Positions 15,948 to 25,600 are shown, counted from the first letter of the stretch. The stretch: DNA of 38,531 bases from Anaerolineaceae bacterium (GCA_018060515.1 JAGOVY010000005.1:1-38531); one strand, 5' to 3'. A program made the numbers and translations. Notes: generated by a model not told the origin, from the sequence alone.

Positions 15948-17696
15948 ATGAAGATCCAGATCCTTCCTGATGAATTGGCATCTCAAATCGCGGCGGGCGA
16001 AGTTGTGGAACGCCCAGCCTCTGTGGTTAAAGAATTGGTTGAAAATGCAATCGATGCCGATTCCAGGCGCATTAGCATTCGCATATGCGACGCGGGCAGA
16101 ACCTTGATTGAGGTGAGCGATGATGGGTCGGGAATTCCGCCCGCTGAAATTCCACTGGCAGTTGCGCGCCATGCAACAAGCAAGATCAATGCAGCCGAAG
16201 ATCTTTTTCACATTCGCACATTGGGTTTTCGCGGAGAAGCTTTATCCTCCATTGGCGCTGTCTCACGCATGAGAATTACATCACAGAATATCGGTCAGAA
16301 GATTGGGAGTGTTGTCTTGGTGGAGGGAGGGAAGACGATCAGCATTAATCCCATTGGAGGCGTAAGCGGGACTGTAGTTCAAGTGAATGATCTGTTCTAC
16401 AATACACCCGCTCGCTTGAAATTTCTTAAGCGAGATCTGACTGAAAAACAGCAAATCGACGGCCTGGTGACTCGTTACAGCCTGGCTTACCCAGATAAAG
16501 CCATTCATCTCGACCATGACGGTAAAACTGTATTGCAGACGACTGGGAATGGCAATCGGCGTGAGATTCTGGCGCAGCTTTATGGGGTAGATCTGGCACG
16601 GCAGTTGCTTGAAGTGATCTTTGAAGAAGGAAAATCAACCATCACGGGTTTTATCAGCCCGATCTCGGTCAATCGATCTAATCGGAAAGACATAACATTC
16701 TTCGTGAATGGTCGCTGGGTGCAAGATTCTGCCTTGATCAGCGCTTTATTGAAAGCTTATCAAACTTATCTGATGGTCGGACGCTATCCCCTTTCTATTT
16801 TATTCATTGAGATCGACCCTGAAGATGTGGATGTAAACGTCCATCCGGCAAAATCAGAAGTACGTTTTAAGAAACCTGACGAGATATTTTCCACTGTGCA
16901 GCGAGCGGTCAGAAGGGCACTGATGGCTTATTCGCCTGTGCCCCAAATTGCACCAACACCCTGGCGCAGCGAACCCTGGTTTTCAACCTCTGGTATGGAT
17001 ACAGGAACAAAAATCAGCGCTTCAACGCCTGAGGGACTCTCGCAACAGCCTGAGGCTGAAAATGAGAGAGTCACAGATGCGAATGGCGAGCAGGCGCAGC
17101 TTGTATCTGGCATCCCGCTGCTGCGCCTGATCGGGCAGATAGGTGCGACGTACCTGGTGGCAGAAGGACCTGACGGCCTGTATTTGATTGATCAACATGC
17201 GGCGCATGAGCGGGTTTTGTTTGAAAAAATGAGTCGTCAAAAAGGAAAAATTGCTACACAGGCATTGCTTGAGCCGGAATTAATCCAAATGCCGCCGCAA
17301 TCCGCCAGCATTCTGGAGGAAAACCTGAGGCTTCTCAATGAAATTGGGTTTGAACTCGAAGAATTTGGGCAAAATACATTTCGCTTATCTGCCATGCCGG
17401 CGATTTTCGGTCAGAGAGACCCGCGCGCTGCCATCAGCAGCGTGGTAGAAGATTTCGAAGAGGATGAGACGCCGCTCGCAGGTTTAATTGAGGAAAAAAT
17501 GATCGCGCGCATCTGCAAGCGGATGGCGATTAAAGGCGGGTCTGTGCTCTCTGTTGAAGAACAAAACGAACTCATGCGCAGCCTTGAGGCTTGTGCGTCG
17601 CCGAGAACTTGCCCGCACGGACGCCCCACGATGATTCATCTTTCGGTGGAATTGTTGGAACGCCAGTTTGGACGCCGCGGCGCGCGGTCCAGTTAA
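15948..17696 (+). CDS. mutL: DNA mismatch repair protein MutL (endonuclease type)
   Basis: The 582-residue protein couples mismatch recognition by MutS to strand incision. The N-terminal GHKL ATPase shows catalytic Glu29 and Asn33 in KELVENAIDA, then DDGSGIP and FRGEALSSIGAV. The C-terminal domain carries the metal-dependent nicking motif DQHAAHERVLFE, which matches DQHA(X)2E(X)4E exactly, plus the late CPHGRP motif. It therefore nicks DNA itself, as in bacteria without MutH. The ATG at 15948 is chosen over a GTG at 15927, because that one lies upstream of the -10 box. Gene mutS is not in the window. The 3' end is five bases from the convergent sirtuin gene. Confidence 0.96.
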   Translation: MKIQILPDELASQIAAGEVVERPASVVKELVENAIDADSRRISIRICDAGRTLIEVSDDGSGIPPAEIPLAVARHATSKINAAEDLFHIRTLGFRGEALSSIGAVSRMRITSQNIGQKIGSVVLVEGGKTISINPIGGVSGTVVQVNDLFYNTPARLKFLKRDLTEKQQIDGLVTRYSLAYPDKAIHLDHDGKTVLQTTGNGNRREILAQLYGVDLARQLLEVIFEEGKSTITGFISPISVNRSNRKDITFFVNGRWVQDSALISALLKAYQTYLMVGRYPLSILFIEIDPEDVDVNVHPAKSEVRFKKPDEIFSTVQRAVRRALMAYSPVPQIAPTPWRSEPWFSTSGMDTGTKISASTPEGLSQQPEAENERVTDANGEQAQLVSGIPLLRLIGQIGATYLVAEGPDGLYLIDQHAAHERVLFEKMSRQKGKIATQALLEPELIQMPPQSASILEENLRLLNEIGFELEEFGQNTFRLSAMPAIFGQRDPRAAISSVVEDFEEDETPLAGLIEEKMIARICKRMAIKGGSVLSVEEQNELMRSLEACASPRTCPHGRPTMIHLSVELLERQFGRRGARSS

Positions 17697-17701
17697 CTTC
17701 T

Positions 17702-18472
17702 TTAAATCATCCGTTTGAGCTTTTCAACAATTCTCGGCAGGCTCTCCGCGATATCCATATTGAGGGTTACTTCTGCATACTGATCGAGAAAAGTGGGCGT
17801 AAAGTTGATGATGACAATTTTACAGCCTTGATGTTGCGCCAATGCCGGCAGAGATGAGGCTGGGGCAACCTCCAAAGAGGAACCGGCAATCAGCATCAAG
17901 TCGGCTTGCAGGGTTTCACGCTCAGCATGTTCCCAGGCATTCACAGGCAGGGCTTCTTCAAACAGGGTGATATCCGGTTTGAGGATTGCGTTGCAGCGAG
18001 GACAGAGAGGGATTTTTCCGGCAAGTATGGCAGCGTAAACGTGTTTTAACTGTTGTATTTGAAAATGGCACACAGGGCAGTAAAAGCGCTTCATAGAGCC
18101 GTGTAACTCAATCACAACTGCGGAACCTGCCTTTTGATGCAGCCCGTCTATATTTTGCGTGATGATTGCTTTGAGGATACCCATCTGTTCAATTTCTACC
18201 AGTGAATGATGAGCCGGGTTGGGCCGCGCCTGCAATGAGGTTTCGAGCAGTGGACGAAGCCAATTGAAAAACCTGTCGGGGTGGTGACGAAAGGCAGTGG
18301 CAGAGGCAACAAGCATAGGGTTCGAGGTTTCCCATAAGCCGGTGCCAGCGCTGCGAAAATCTGGAATGCCTGAACGGGTTGAGATTCCCGCGCCGGAAAA
18401 TACAACACAGTGGTTGGACTGGGCGATGAGCTGCGCGATTTGGTGTATAGCGGGGTTGTTTTTATCTTCCAT
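17702..18472 (-). CDS. NAD-dependent deacylase, SIR2 family
   Basis: A 256-residue sirtuin that removes acyl groups from lysines using NAD. Motifs in order are VVFSGAGISTRSGIPDFRS (NAD-binding), TQNIDGLHQKAGS, the catalytic His in VIELHGSMKRFYC, two zinc Cys pairs (CPVC and CPRC), and IAGSSLEVAPASSLP. The ATG at 18472 gives a normal N-terminus; a longer frame to 18520 overlaps the promoter region. No clear ribosome-binding site is present. It is divergent from tilS and convergent with mutL. A partner acetyltransferase or acyl-CoA gene is not seen nearby. Confidence 0.93.
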   Translation of the reverse strand: MEDKNNPAIHQIAQLIAQSNHCVVFSGAGISTRSGIPDFRSAGTGLWETSNPMLVASATAFRHHPDRFFNWLRPLLETSLQARPNPAHHSLVEIEQMGILKAIITQNIDGLHQKAGSAVVIELHGSMKRFYCPVCHFQIQQLKHVYAAILAGKIPLCPRCNAILKPDITLFEEALPVNAWEHAERETLQADLMLIAGSSLEVAPASSLPALAQHQGCKIVIINFTPTFLDQYAEVTLNMDIAESLPRIVEKLKRMI

Positions 18473-18545
18473 TTTTTCGGTTTTCTTTAGTTTAGCATAT
18501 TCCGCAGCACCCAAAAACAAAGCTCAGAAGCAGGCGAGATGCTGA

Positions 18546-18554
18546 TGCTATAAT
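18546..18554 (+). promoter_or_regulatory. Extended -10 promoter of tilS
   Basis: TGC-TATAAT (TATAAT at 18549-18554) forms an extended -10 element and ends six bases before the tilS ATG at 18561. This predicts a leaderless transcript. Confidence 0.5.
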
Positions 18555-18560
18555 TTATTT

Positions 18561-19982
18561 ATGGATTTACTGGCATTCAAGAGCACGCTGATCGATTTGT
18601 GCCGTATTAACCCCTCTAAGCCGGTGCTGTTAGGTTTTTCAGGCGGACCGGATTCTGTATGCCTGTTAACCCTTTTGCTTGCCAGCGGTGTACCTTTAAT
18701 CGCGGCGCACCTGGACCATTCTTTAAGGCCCAATTCAGCGCTTGAAAGCGCTCAGGTTGAGGAAATATGCGCAAAGCTTGGAGTGCGCTGCGTGATTAAA
18801 AAGGCGGATGTAAGAGAATATGCCTTAACCCGCCGCATATCCATTGAAGAAGCTGCAAGAGAGGTACGCTACGAGTTTCTCTTTACAACAGCAGCCGCTG
18901 AGAACGCTCAGGCAGTGCTCACCGGTCACCATGCCGATGATCAAGTAGAAACCGTGCTGATGCACCTGCTGCGCGGAAGCGGGCTCAGTGGGCTTGCCGG
19001 CATGCGGATGGTTTCGTTGCCCAATCCTTGGAGCGAATGCATTCCCTTAGTAAGACCGATGCTGTACATCGGCAAGGCAGAAATCGACCGGCACCTGCAA
19101 TCGGTGCCGATCCAGCCGATTCTGGATGAATCCAACCTTGATGCGGGGTTTTTCCGAAATCGGATCAGGCATGAACTTCTCCCGATACTCGAGACCTACA
19201 ATCCGCAATTTCGCGAACGGCTTATCAATACAGCTGAGGTAGTGACGCTGGAAGATGATTTCATGCTGGAGATGACTGAGGCTGCCTGGAAAACTGCGCT
19301 CTTGGAACGTGGCTCTGCCTATCTTGTGTTTGATCGGAAAGCCATCACTGCGCTCAGTCCGGCGATTTTACGCCGCCTGCTGCGCAAAGCCTTGAAAACA
19401 ATCAACGCATCACTGCGCGACATTGACTTTACCCTTATCGCCAGGGCAAGTAATTTTTGTTTCTCTCCATCCCGAACGAACCACATTGATTTGGCCGCTG
19501 GTATCGAAATGTTTTATTACCTAAAAGACAGGTTGGTTATCGCCCTGAGGGAGGATGCTTTACATGAACTTTGGCCGCAGGCTGCGGGGGATGAAGATAC
19601 ACCTATCACGCTGCCGGGCATTACGCGCCTCAACGAAACTTGGTTGTTTCACTCTTCAGTTGAAGACAATTACTTGAAAACTGATGATGCTTACATCGCG
19701 CAGTTTGACGCCGATAAATTGCCAGGCAGTTTATTGCTCAGCCGCTTCAAACCTGGGGAGCGTTTCTCCCCCTTTGGCGCGCAATCACATACACTAAAAT
19801 TAGGAGATTTTTGGACAAATCAAGGGCTGCCTGCTCGAGCCAGAGGAAAATGGCCACTGCTTCGCTGCGGCAACATGCTTGCCTGGGTGCCGGGTTTTCG
19901 GATTGCACAGGATTTACGCGTCAGTGAAACGACTGAAAAAATCATCCGAGTGATATTATGTAAAGCAAAACCGCCGCATTAG
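18561..19982 (+). CDS. tilS: tRNA(Ile)-lysidine synthase
   Basis: TilS converts C34 of the AUA-decoding tRNA-Ile to lysidine, which is essential for reading AUA. The 473-residue protein has the PP-loop LGFSGGPDSVCLLTLL at 24-39, the AHLDHSLRPNS segment, LTGHHADDQVETVLMHLLRGSGLSGLAGM, and a C-terminal domain with RFKPGERFSPFG and LKLGDFWTNQGLPARARGKWPLL. The length agrees with the long, multidomain form. It is a single gene, divergent from the sirtuin. The start is preceded by an extended -10 box at six bases and no ribosome-binding site. Its last codons overlap a stem-loop that probably terminates the gene on the other strand. Confidence 0.95.
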   Translation: MDLLAFKSTLIDLCRINPSKPVLLGFSGGPDSVCLLTLLLASGVPLIAAHLDHSLRPNSALESAQVEEICAKLGVRCVIKKADVREYALTRRISIEEAAREVRYEFLFTTAAAENAQAVLTGHHADDQVETVLMHLLRGSGLSGLAGMRMVSLPNPWSECIPLVRPMLYIGKAEIDRHLQSVPIQPILDESNLDAGFFRNRIRHELLPILETYNPQFRERLINTAEVVTLEDDFMLEMTEAAWKTALLERGSAYLVFDRKAITALSPAILRRLLRKALKTINASLRDIDFTLIARASNFCFSPSRTNHIDLAAGIEMFYYLKDRLVIALREDALHELWPQAAGDEDTPITLPGITRLNETWLFHSSVEDNYLKTDDAYIAQFDADKLPGSLLLSRFKPGERFSPFGAQSHTLKLGDFWTNQGLPARARGKWPLLRCGNMLAWVPGFRIAQDLRVSETTEKIIRVILCKAKPPH

Positions 19983-19993
19983 AAGCGACGGTT
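19962..19993 (-). terminator. Terminator of the recombinase-fold gene, overlapping the tilS stop
   Basis: AACCGTCGC (19993-19985) pairs with GCGGCGGTT (19977-19969) with one G-U pair in minus-strand RNA. The run TTTTGCTTT follows. The loop contains the tilS stop codon (19980-19982). On the plus strand the same stem has a C-A mismatch and no T-run, so it mainly serves the minus strand. Confidence 0.6.
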
Positions 19994-20010
19994 GAAATTG
20001 ACGAAGGGGG

Positions 20011-20901
20011 TTACTCTCCGGCAAGTTGGCGGAGTTTGGTACTGAATTCACGCCATTGAATTTTGGAAATCCCCAATTTTTGGCGCAAAATATCCTTATC
20101 CATGGGCGACTTCCAATCGTTCAAGGCGCTTGTCCAGCGGCACATATTGAAAGAAAGGTGTTTGGATAAGCCCGCGTCTTGTCCTATTTCTTCGAGCAGA
20201 TACTCCAGGCGGCGCGGTGACCAGGGGAAAACCGTTTCAAGCGGAAAGTACTGCGCAGTGTATTCGTGAAAGGCATCAACCCAATCATTGGTTAGCGGGA
20301 TGTTGCGCTCTTTGTAGCGGCTGCCGCTGGCCGAGTAGCGAACAAAGAGACGCGGGCCTTTGGGACTCACCAAGTCGATATGGTTGAGGGTTAATGCAAG
20401 ACACTCTCCCTTTTTTATGGCAGTCGTCAGCAGCAAGCTAAGCAAAGTGTACGGCCGGGAGTCGGGGTTGGCGGCTGTGCGCAGATTCCTGGCTGAGTCG
20501 AGGACCAGCGCTTCTTCTTCAGGGGTGAGCACCAATGGCAGAGGACTGATGACGTTTTTGTAAAGGACTTTCTCGGAAGGGTCAATTGGCAGCCGACCGG
20601 AAAGGGTAAGCCAGCGGAAAAATGATTTGATCGAAGTAATGCGGCGCGATAGGCTTTTTGGGCTGCAACTAACCGGACGGTCGTTTTCGAGCCAGGAGAG
20701 GAAGCGGTTTATATCATTAGTTGTGATACTGCCTATGCTGGTGTCAGGAGGGAAATAGCTGGCAAAAAGCTTTATATCGCCGATGAATGCTTTCACGGTG
20801 AAATGCGAGCGCCCCTGATCGTACAGATAAATCTCCCACGAGCGTAAGGCAGGGGAAAGCGGAGTTTCGGAAGTGATATGCAGTTCAGGTAGTGTATTCA
20901 T
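20011..20901 (-). CDS. Tyrosine-recombinase-fold protein lacking catalytic residues
   Basis: A 296-residue XerC/XerD-like protein. The N-terminal SAM-like DNA-binding domain spans about 15-105 (SWEIYLYDQGRS, TNDINRFLSWL, SRRITSIKSFFRWL). The C-terminal domain, about 120-290, aligns with the catalytic fold through LLSLLLTTAIKKGECLAL, YKERNIPL and LGISKIQWREF. The active site is lost: the first Arg is Lys163, the H-x-x-R motif reads NMCR (only Arg255 remains), the LGH His is Ile278, and no Tyr exists in the C-terminal 60 residues. DNA cleavage is therefore unlikely and a DNA-binding or architectural role is inferred. It has a near-consensus promoter and its own terminator, and lies among housekeeping genes without att sites or cargo. 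Confidence 0.85.
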   Translation of the reverse strand: MNTLPELHITSETPLSPALRSWEIYLYDQGRSHFTVKAFIGDIKLFASYFPPDTSIGSITTNDINRFLSWLENDRPVSCSPKSLSRRITSIKSFFRWLTLSGRLPIDPSEKVLYKNVISPLPLVLTPEEEALVLDSARNLRTAANPDSRPYTLLSLLLTTAIKKGECLALTLNHIDLVSPKGPRLFVRYSASGSRYKERNIPLTNDWVDAFHEYTAQYFPLETVFPWSPRRLEYLLEEIGQDAGLSKHLSFNMCRWTSALNDWKSPMDKDILRQKLGISKIQWREFSTKLRQLAGE

Positions 20902-20951
20902 CTTTTTAGCTCATCTTTCGCGGAAAAATGCGCATAGTATTATTAATTCAT

Positions 20952-20980
20952 ACTATACAAGCTTATTCAATGCTTGTCAA
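20952..20980 (-). promoter_or_regulatory. Strong promoter of the recombinase-fold gene
   Basis: TTGACA (20975-20980), 17 bases, TATAGT (20952-20957) on the minus strand. The predicted leader is about 45 nt. It ends in an A-rich stretch with no clear Shine-Dalgarno sequence. Confidence 0.75.
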
Positions 20981-21000
20981 TATGCAATAATTATGCCGAA

Positions 21001-22020
21001 TCAGGGGTAAATCGCGCGGCGAATGGTTTCAGCAATCGCTTCAAAGTCAGGAATCAAGACCCAAGATCCATTTTCAGGGACGATATATGGCGTAGTTTGA
21101 TCTTCTGTGATCGCATAACGTTGAATAAGTTCAGGGTTTGCCAGAATATCGGCAGCCAATGGCATCAGCGTCACAACAAGGTCGAGTGGAACATTGGTTT
21201 CAACGCTGTTAATGAAAAGGTTGAATAATTCAGGCGCTCGGCTGACCGCATTAAGGCTGATCATTTTCTTTGCAATGGCATAAACGACTTCTTGCGCGCG
21301 ACGGGTGCGGTCAAAATCGCTGGTGGAGGAGCGCGAGCGAACATACCACAGGGCAGTTTTGCCATTCATTGTGTTTAAACCAGAGGGTATGTAGCACATC
21401 TTGTCAACCGCTTGGGGCAGGTCGCAGCGATCATACAATTCGTAATATGCATTTACCGTAATGCCGCCAAGCGCGTCAATGATGTGTGTAAACCCGTAAA
21501 AATTCGTGATCATGTAATAATCCACTGGCACATCAAAGTTGTAGAGCAGGGTTTCAGCGGTTAGATCAAACCCTCCTTTTGCCTGGGTGGTATTAATTCG
21601 CTCGTAGCCAAAACCAGGGATATAAACATACAGGTCACGCGGGAATGAAAGCAACGCGGCGGTTTTCTGTACCGGGTTCAATGACAACAACAACACCACA
21701 TCAGTTCGGAAACCTGCCTCTGGGCGCCAGTCGGAACCCAACAGCAGGATATTTACCTGGTCTTCAGGACGAGGCAGGCCAAGTGAAATCATTCCTGTTT
21801 GCGGTGTTATAGTCGGCGATACTGTGGCGCTGGGTGTGTTGGTTAAAGTAGGCAGATTATCGGTGGAATGAGCTTGAGGAAGAAAAGGGGTGGGGGTGGC
21901 GGTGAAATGGTTTGGGTCAGGCAGTTGAGTGGAATTATTCCTACTGAAGCTTGGGAGGATTGAGCAGCCAATGATGCTGATTAACACTGCCATAAGGATG
22001 ACCCATTTTTGCCTTCGCAT
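21001..22020 (-). CDS. LytR-CpsA-Psr (LCP) family cell-wall polymer ligase
   Basis: LCP proteins attach polyprenyl-linked polymers such as teichoic acids or capsule to peptidoglycan outside the membrane. The 339-residue protein has a hydrophobic segment at 7-23 ending in SIIGC; Cys19 could be a lipobox Cys, so it may be a lipoprotein rather than a signal-anchor protein. A Thr/Pro-rich linker spans about 40-75. The LCP domain follows with LLGSDWRP, the Arg/Asp pair FRTDVVL, LSFPRDLYVYIPG, ERIN and the DFDRTRRAQ pyrophosphate-binding motif. The start has a TAGAAT box seven bases upstream and no ribosome-binding site. It is monocistronic. Confidence 0.9.
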   Translation of the reverse strand: MRRQKWVILMAVLISIIGCSILPSFSRNNSTQLPDPNHFTATPTPFLPQAHSTDNLPTLTNTPSATVSPTITPQTGMISLGLPRPEDQVNILLLGSDWRPEAGFRTDVVLLLSLNPVQKTAALLSFPRDLYVYIPGFGYERINTTQAKGGFDLTAETLLYNFDVPVDYYMITNFYGFTHIIDALGGITVNAYYELYDRCDLPQAVDKMCYIPSGLNTMNGKTALWYVRSRSSTSDFDRTRRAQEVVYAIAKKMISLNAVSRAPELFNLFINSVETNVPLDLVVTLMPLAADILANPELIQRYAITEDQTTPYIVPENGSWVLIPDFEAIAETIRRAIYP

Positions 22021-22027
22021 ACAGGCA

Positions 22028-22033
22028 ATTCTA
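22028..22033 (-). promoter_or_regulatory. -10 box upstream of the LCP gene
   Basis: TAGAAT on the minus strand ends seven bases before the ATG at 22020. TTATCA 18 bases further up is a weak -35 candidate. A leaderless transcript is predicted. Confidence 0.4.
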
Positions 22034-22093
22034 CTCCAAATGGCGGCTGGCTGATAAATCGCATGTTGACAGCACCAATGTCAGTCATTATGG

Positions 22094-22121
22094 TTGACAT
22101 TCTTCAAGAGTCTGTTAAAAT
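22094..22121 (+). promoter_or_regulatory. tRNA-Leu promoter
   Basis: TTGACA (22094-22099), 16 bases, TAAAAT (22116-22121), with a TGT extension just before the -10 box. It is placed correctly for a transcript starting about seven bases before the tRNA. Confidence 0.75.
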
Positions 22122-22134
22122 ATCTCTCTGGAAA

Positions 22135-22218
<84 letters not shown>

Positions 22219-22223
22219 CCTCA

Positions 22224-22254
22224 AAAACCCGCAGAAACCCTGCGGGTTTTCTCT
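22224..22254 (+). terminator. tRNA-Leu terminator
   Basis: An 11-bp stem (22224-22234 with 22240-22250) with a five-base loop ends in a T-run (TTTTCTCTT), six bases after the tRNA. Confidence 0.9.
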
Positions 22255-22289
22255 TGTCCCTGCCTCAAGAATAAGGTAAGATTAATTTA

Positions 22290-22685
22290 ATGCAAAACTT
22301 TTTACAGAAAATAAAAGCATCAATGGATTTGAAGAAAATCGGGCTGATTGCTGCGGCAATTATCCTCCTTCTGTTGGCGATGGATCTCAACAGCCGATTA
22401 AACGAATTGTCACGCCTGACGGCGCAGCGTGATAAAGTAGCTACTTCTGTTGCCGAGCTTGAAAGCACGTACGCCATGCTCAGCACACAGGTGGAATTTG
22501 CCAGGTCAGATGGGGCGGTAGAAGAGTGGGCGTATACTGAAGGAAAAATGGTCAGGCCAGGCGAGGTTCTGGTGATTCCACTTTCGCCGCCAGGTACCAC
22601 ACCACAGCCGGTTGTAATTCCCACGCAGATTGCCCCACCTGTTCAAAACTGGGAAGTTTGGTTTGCGTTAATCGTCGGCAGGTGA
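22290..22685 (+). CDS. DivIC/FtsB-like septum formation initiator
   Basis: A 131-residue single-pass membrane protein. A short basic N-terminus precedes a membrane segment at about 17-34 (IGLIAAAIILLLLAMDL). Then comes a coiled-coil stretch (about 36-70, with Leu/Val heptads), then EEWAYTEGKMVRPGEVLVIPL and a Pro-rich tail ending in NWEVWFALI. This arrangement fits the DivIC/FtsB family that links divisome components, although the family is called mainly from architecture. A TAAGAT box ends seven bases before the ATG, so the mRNA is probably leaderless. The last 18 bases overlap the 3' end of the convergent GAF-phosphatase gene. Confidence 0.7.
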   Translation: MQNFLQKIKASMDLKKIGLIAAAIILLLLAMDLNSRLNELSRLTAQRDKVATSVAELESTYAMLSTQVEFARSDGAVEEWAYTEGKMVRPGEVLVIPLSPPGTTPQPVVIPTQIAPPVQNWEVWFALIVGR

Positions 22686-25600
22686 GGATCTCCTGCTGTG
22701 AGGTTGGCTTGTTGGAAGGCGGTGCAGCGCGAGCATGGTGAGGTCGTCTGACGGCGGTTCACCTTTACGGAAGCGATCAATGATCTCCTCCAAGTTTTGC
22801 AGCAAATCACTGGCTGCCTCGTAAGAATTCTCCCTTAATGCTTCAACCAAGCGTGACTCTGAAAACAAGTCTCCTGTTGATGAGAAAGCCTCGGTGACCC
22901 CATCGGTGTATAACAGCATGGTGTCACGTTCTTTGATTTTTAGTTTATGGCTGGCGTATGTGGCATTTTCTACCACGCCCAGCGCAATTCCACCTTTCTT
23001 TAAATGCTCAATTTTCTGCGTGTTCCCTCTGAAGAGCAGCGGTAAATTGTGACCAGCGTTGGCATACTCCATAATCCCGGTTACGGGGTCGAGCAGTGCG
23101 AAAATTGCCGTAACAAACATACCATTTTGCGATTCTTCAACGAGCAACTCATTCACCCGCTTGAGCACTTCTGCCGGTGAATCAAGCGTTTGGATTGCCG
23201 AGCGGATCAGAGTTCGGGTGACAGTCATGTAAAGTGCGGCCGGCATCCCTTTATCGGCGACATCCGCGATAACGATGCCCAGACGGTTGTCTCTGGTTTT
23301 GAAGAAATCGTAAAAATCTCCGCCTACTTCACGTGCTGTTCTCCAGCGCAGGTCAAAATCCCATCCCTGAAGGGTAGGCAGAGTATGCGGAAGGAAGGCT
23401 TTTTGAATTTGCCTGGCAAGCTGAAGTTCGCGTTCCACGCGCTCGCGTCCGACCATTTCGATTTTTAATCTCTCATTTTGGATGGCGAGCGAGGTTTGTT
23501 GAGCCACACCTTTAATCAATTCAACGCGTTTTTGATGATAAGCGGTTTGGATATTGGTTTCACGTGCAAGCAGCACGCCATATTTCTCTTCCAGAATCCC
23601 CAACGGAAAACCCAGCAGCCAGCTTGACCCTTCTGTTGTTATTGAGGGGTATTCCTGATCGCATTCGAGCGTTTTCCAAAGTTTGCTGGACTGTTCAGGG
23701 TCGTCCAGCCGGCAGGCAGCCATCTGATCACTTTCGATTAGCTTATCAAGCAGCGGAAACTCGCCGGAAAAATACATCTGTTCGATGATTTGGTTTTCTT
23801 CATCACGGCTTGGGGCGACAGCTTTGGCGGGAGTAAAACTGAGATTTTGCTTATCCCAAAGGTAGATTGCGCAGGTATCTACGCCTGCAAGGATGGGCAT
23901 TAGCTGCACGATGGTATCAAGGATGTTATCCAGGTTGCTTTGACTGACAACAGCCTGCGCCACTTGTAACAAAACGGCGGTAATATAAGCTTCTTCCTGC
24001 CTGTTTTCGAGAAGCCTGATATTCTCAAGACCTACGGCAGTTTGCTGCGCTATTCCTTGTAAAATGGCGAGGGTTTGATCTGTGAATTTCACCTCAAGAC
24101 CGGCGTTGTTTTGGCTGTTATGCGAGACCAGCAGACCGCCTTGCAAATCACCATGTGCTAACAGCGGAACCAACACAAGCGTGCGTTTTTCATCCATTTG
24201 AGCCATAGAGGTTAAACCCAGCTCATCGACCGGGTTGTGGATGAAAACAGGCGACAGGGTAGCTTTGAGTTTCAATAAAGCAATTGCATCCGCATCTGAT
24301 ACTATTTTTTCATTACTTGCAGGTTGAAAGCCGTACCAGCTTTTTAAATCATAGGTTTCATTATCAGACCGCCCCAGATAGATGGCGCATTGGTCAATGC
24401 CTACCAGTAATGGGGTAAGTCTCGTTATCGTCGCAAAAAGAGAGTCGACTGTAGTGATGAATTGCATAGCTTCTGCCACTTGCAAGAGCACTGTGGATGA
24501 CCAGGCTTCTTCTTGAGCAGTGGAATACAGGCGAGCGTTTTGAATGGCGACGGCGGCATAATTTGCCAGGGTTAATGAAATTGTCGCAGCCTCTTTCCCA
24601 TAGCGCCCTGCTGCACGGTGTGCAAGCGTCATGACGCCGAGGATTTCATCTCCGGATCGAAGCGGAACTGCAATGGAAGAATAATTGCGCTTGAATTTGC
24701 ATGCGGTTCCGAGAGGACCGATAGGTTCTGACGGTTTACGGATTTTAACCGGTTCATCATCAAGATCTGTATTGAGTAAGCTCTGGATGGTTATTGATTT
24801 GACAAAAGTTTCCTTGATTACTGTGCTTGAAATCCCTCTGACTGCAGCCAACTGCAAGGGTCGATCAATGATGGCACGATCTGAATCGCCGTTCAATAAC
24901 CAAATCGCTGATGCATCGCAAGGGAGGTTGGCCTCGAGCGCTGCGAGCACTTGATTCAGCATATCTGGCAATGCAAGGTTGCTGTTGAGAGAACCTGCTG
25001 TTTCACGAAAGCTGTCTGCCACGCTGCTGCGCCAGCGCTCGCTGCGGAATAACCTGGCGTTTCGGATGGCTTGAGCAATGCCTGTGGCAAGAGTTTCAAG
25101 CATGCTGCGGTCATCCTCGGTGAACCGGTTGAGGACGTCTGATTGCATATCAAGCACGCCTAACACGGTGTCTCCATGCAGTAGGGGAACGGCAATTTCA
25201 GATTTCACCTGTTGAGAAAAATTTCTTGAGTGAAAATACAATGGGTCAGCTTCAACATTATTTGAGATGTATGTTTTACCGGTTCGCGAAACATGCGGGA
25301 TAATCCCAATCGAAGAATCGAGGTCAAATGCCCACGAATTAGGTTTAAGTTTCGCCGCTTTTGGGCCGGTTCCGGCTTCAAAAATTACTTTTCCGCGGTT
25401 GGAATGAACTGTGAAGATGTGGGTATACGGAATGCCGAAGCGTTTCACGATGATTTGTACCACTTCTCGCAGCAGCTGATCAAGATCGAGAATGGAGGAA
25501 ATTGCGCTGCTGATTTCTGCCACAGCTTTAACTTGGGCAGCACGCTGCTCAAGATTGTTGAACAGGCGGGCATTTTCGACGGCGATCGCGATCGTATCGG

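Noticed and set aside
20011-20980. An integrated mobile element around the recombinase-like gene or the nearby tRNA-Leu
   Set aside because: The protein lacks the catalytic residues, no direct repeat of the tRNA 3' end was seen, and the flanks are housekeeping genes without phage or plasmid cargo.
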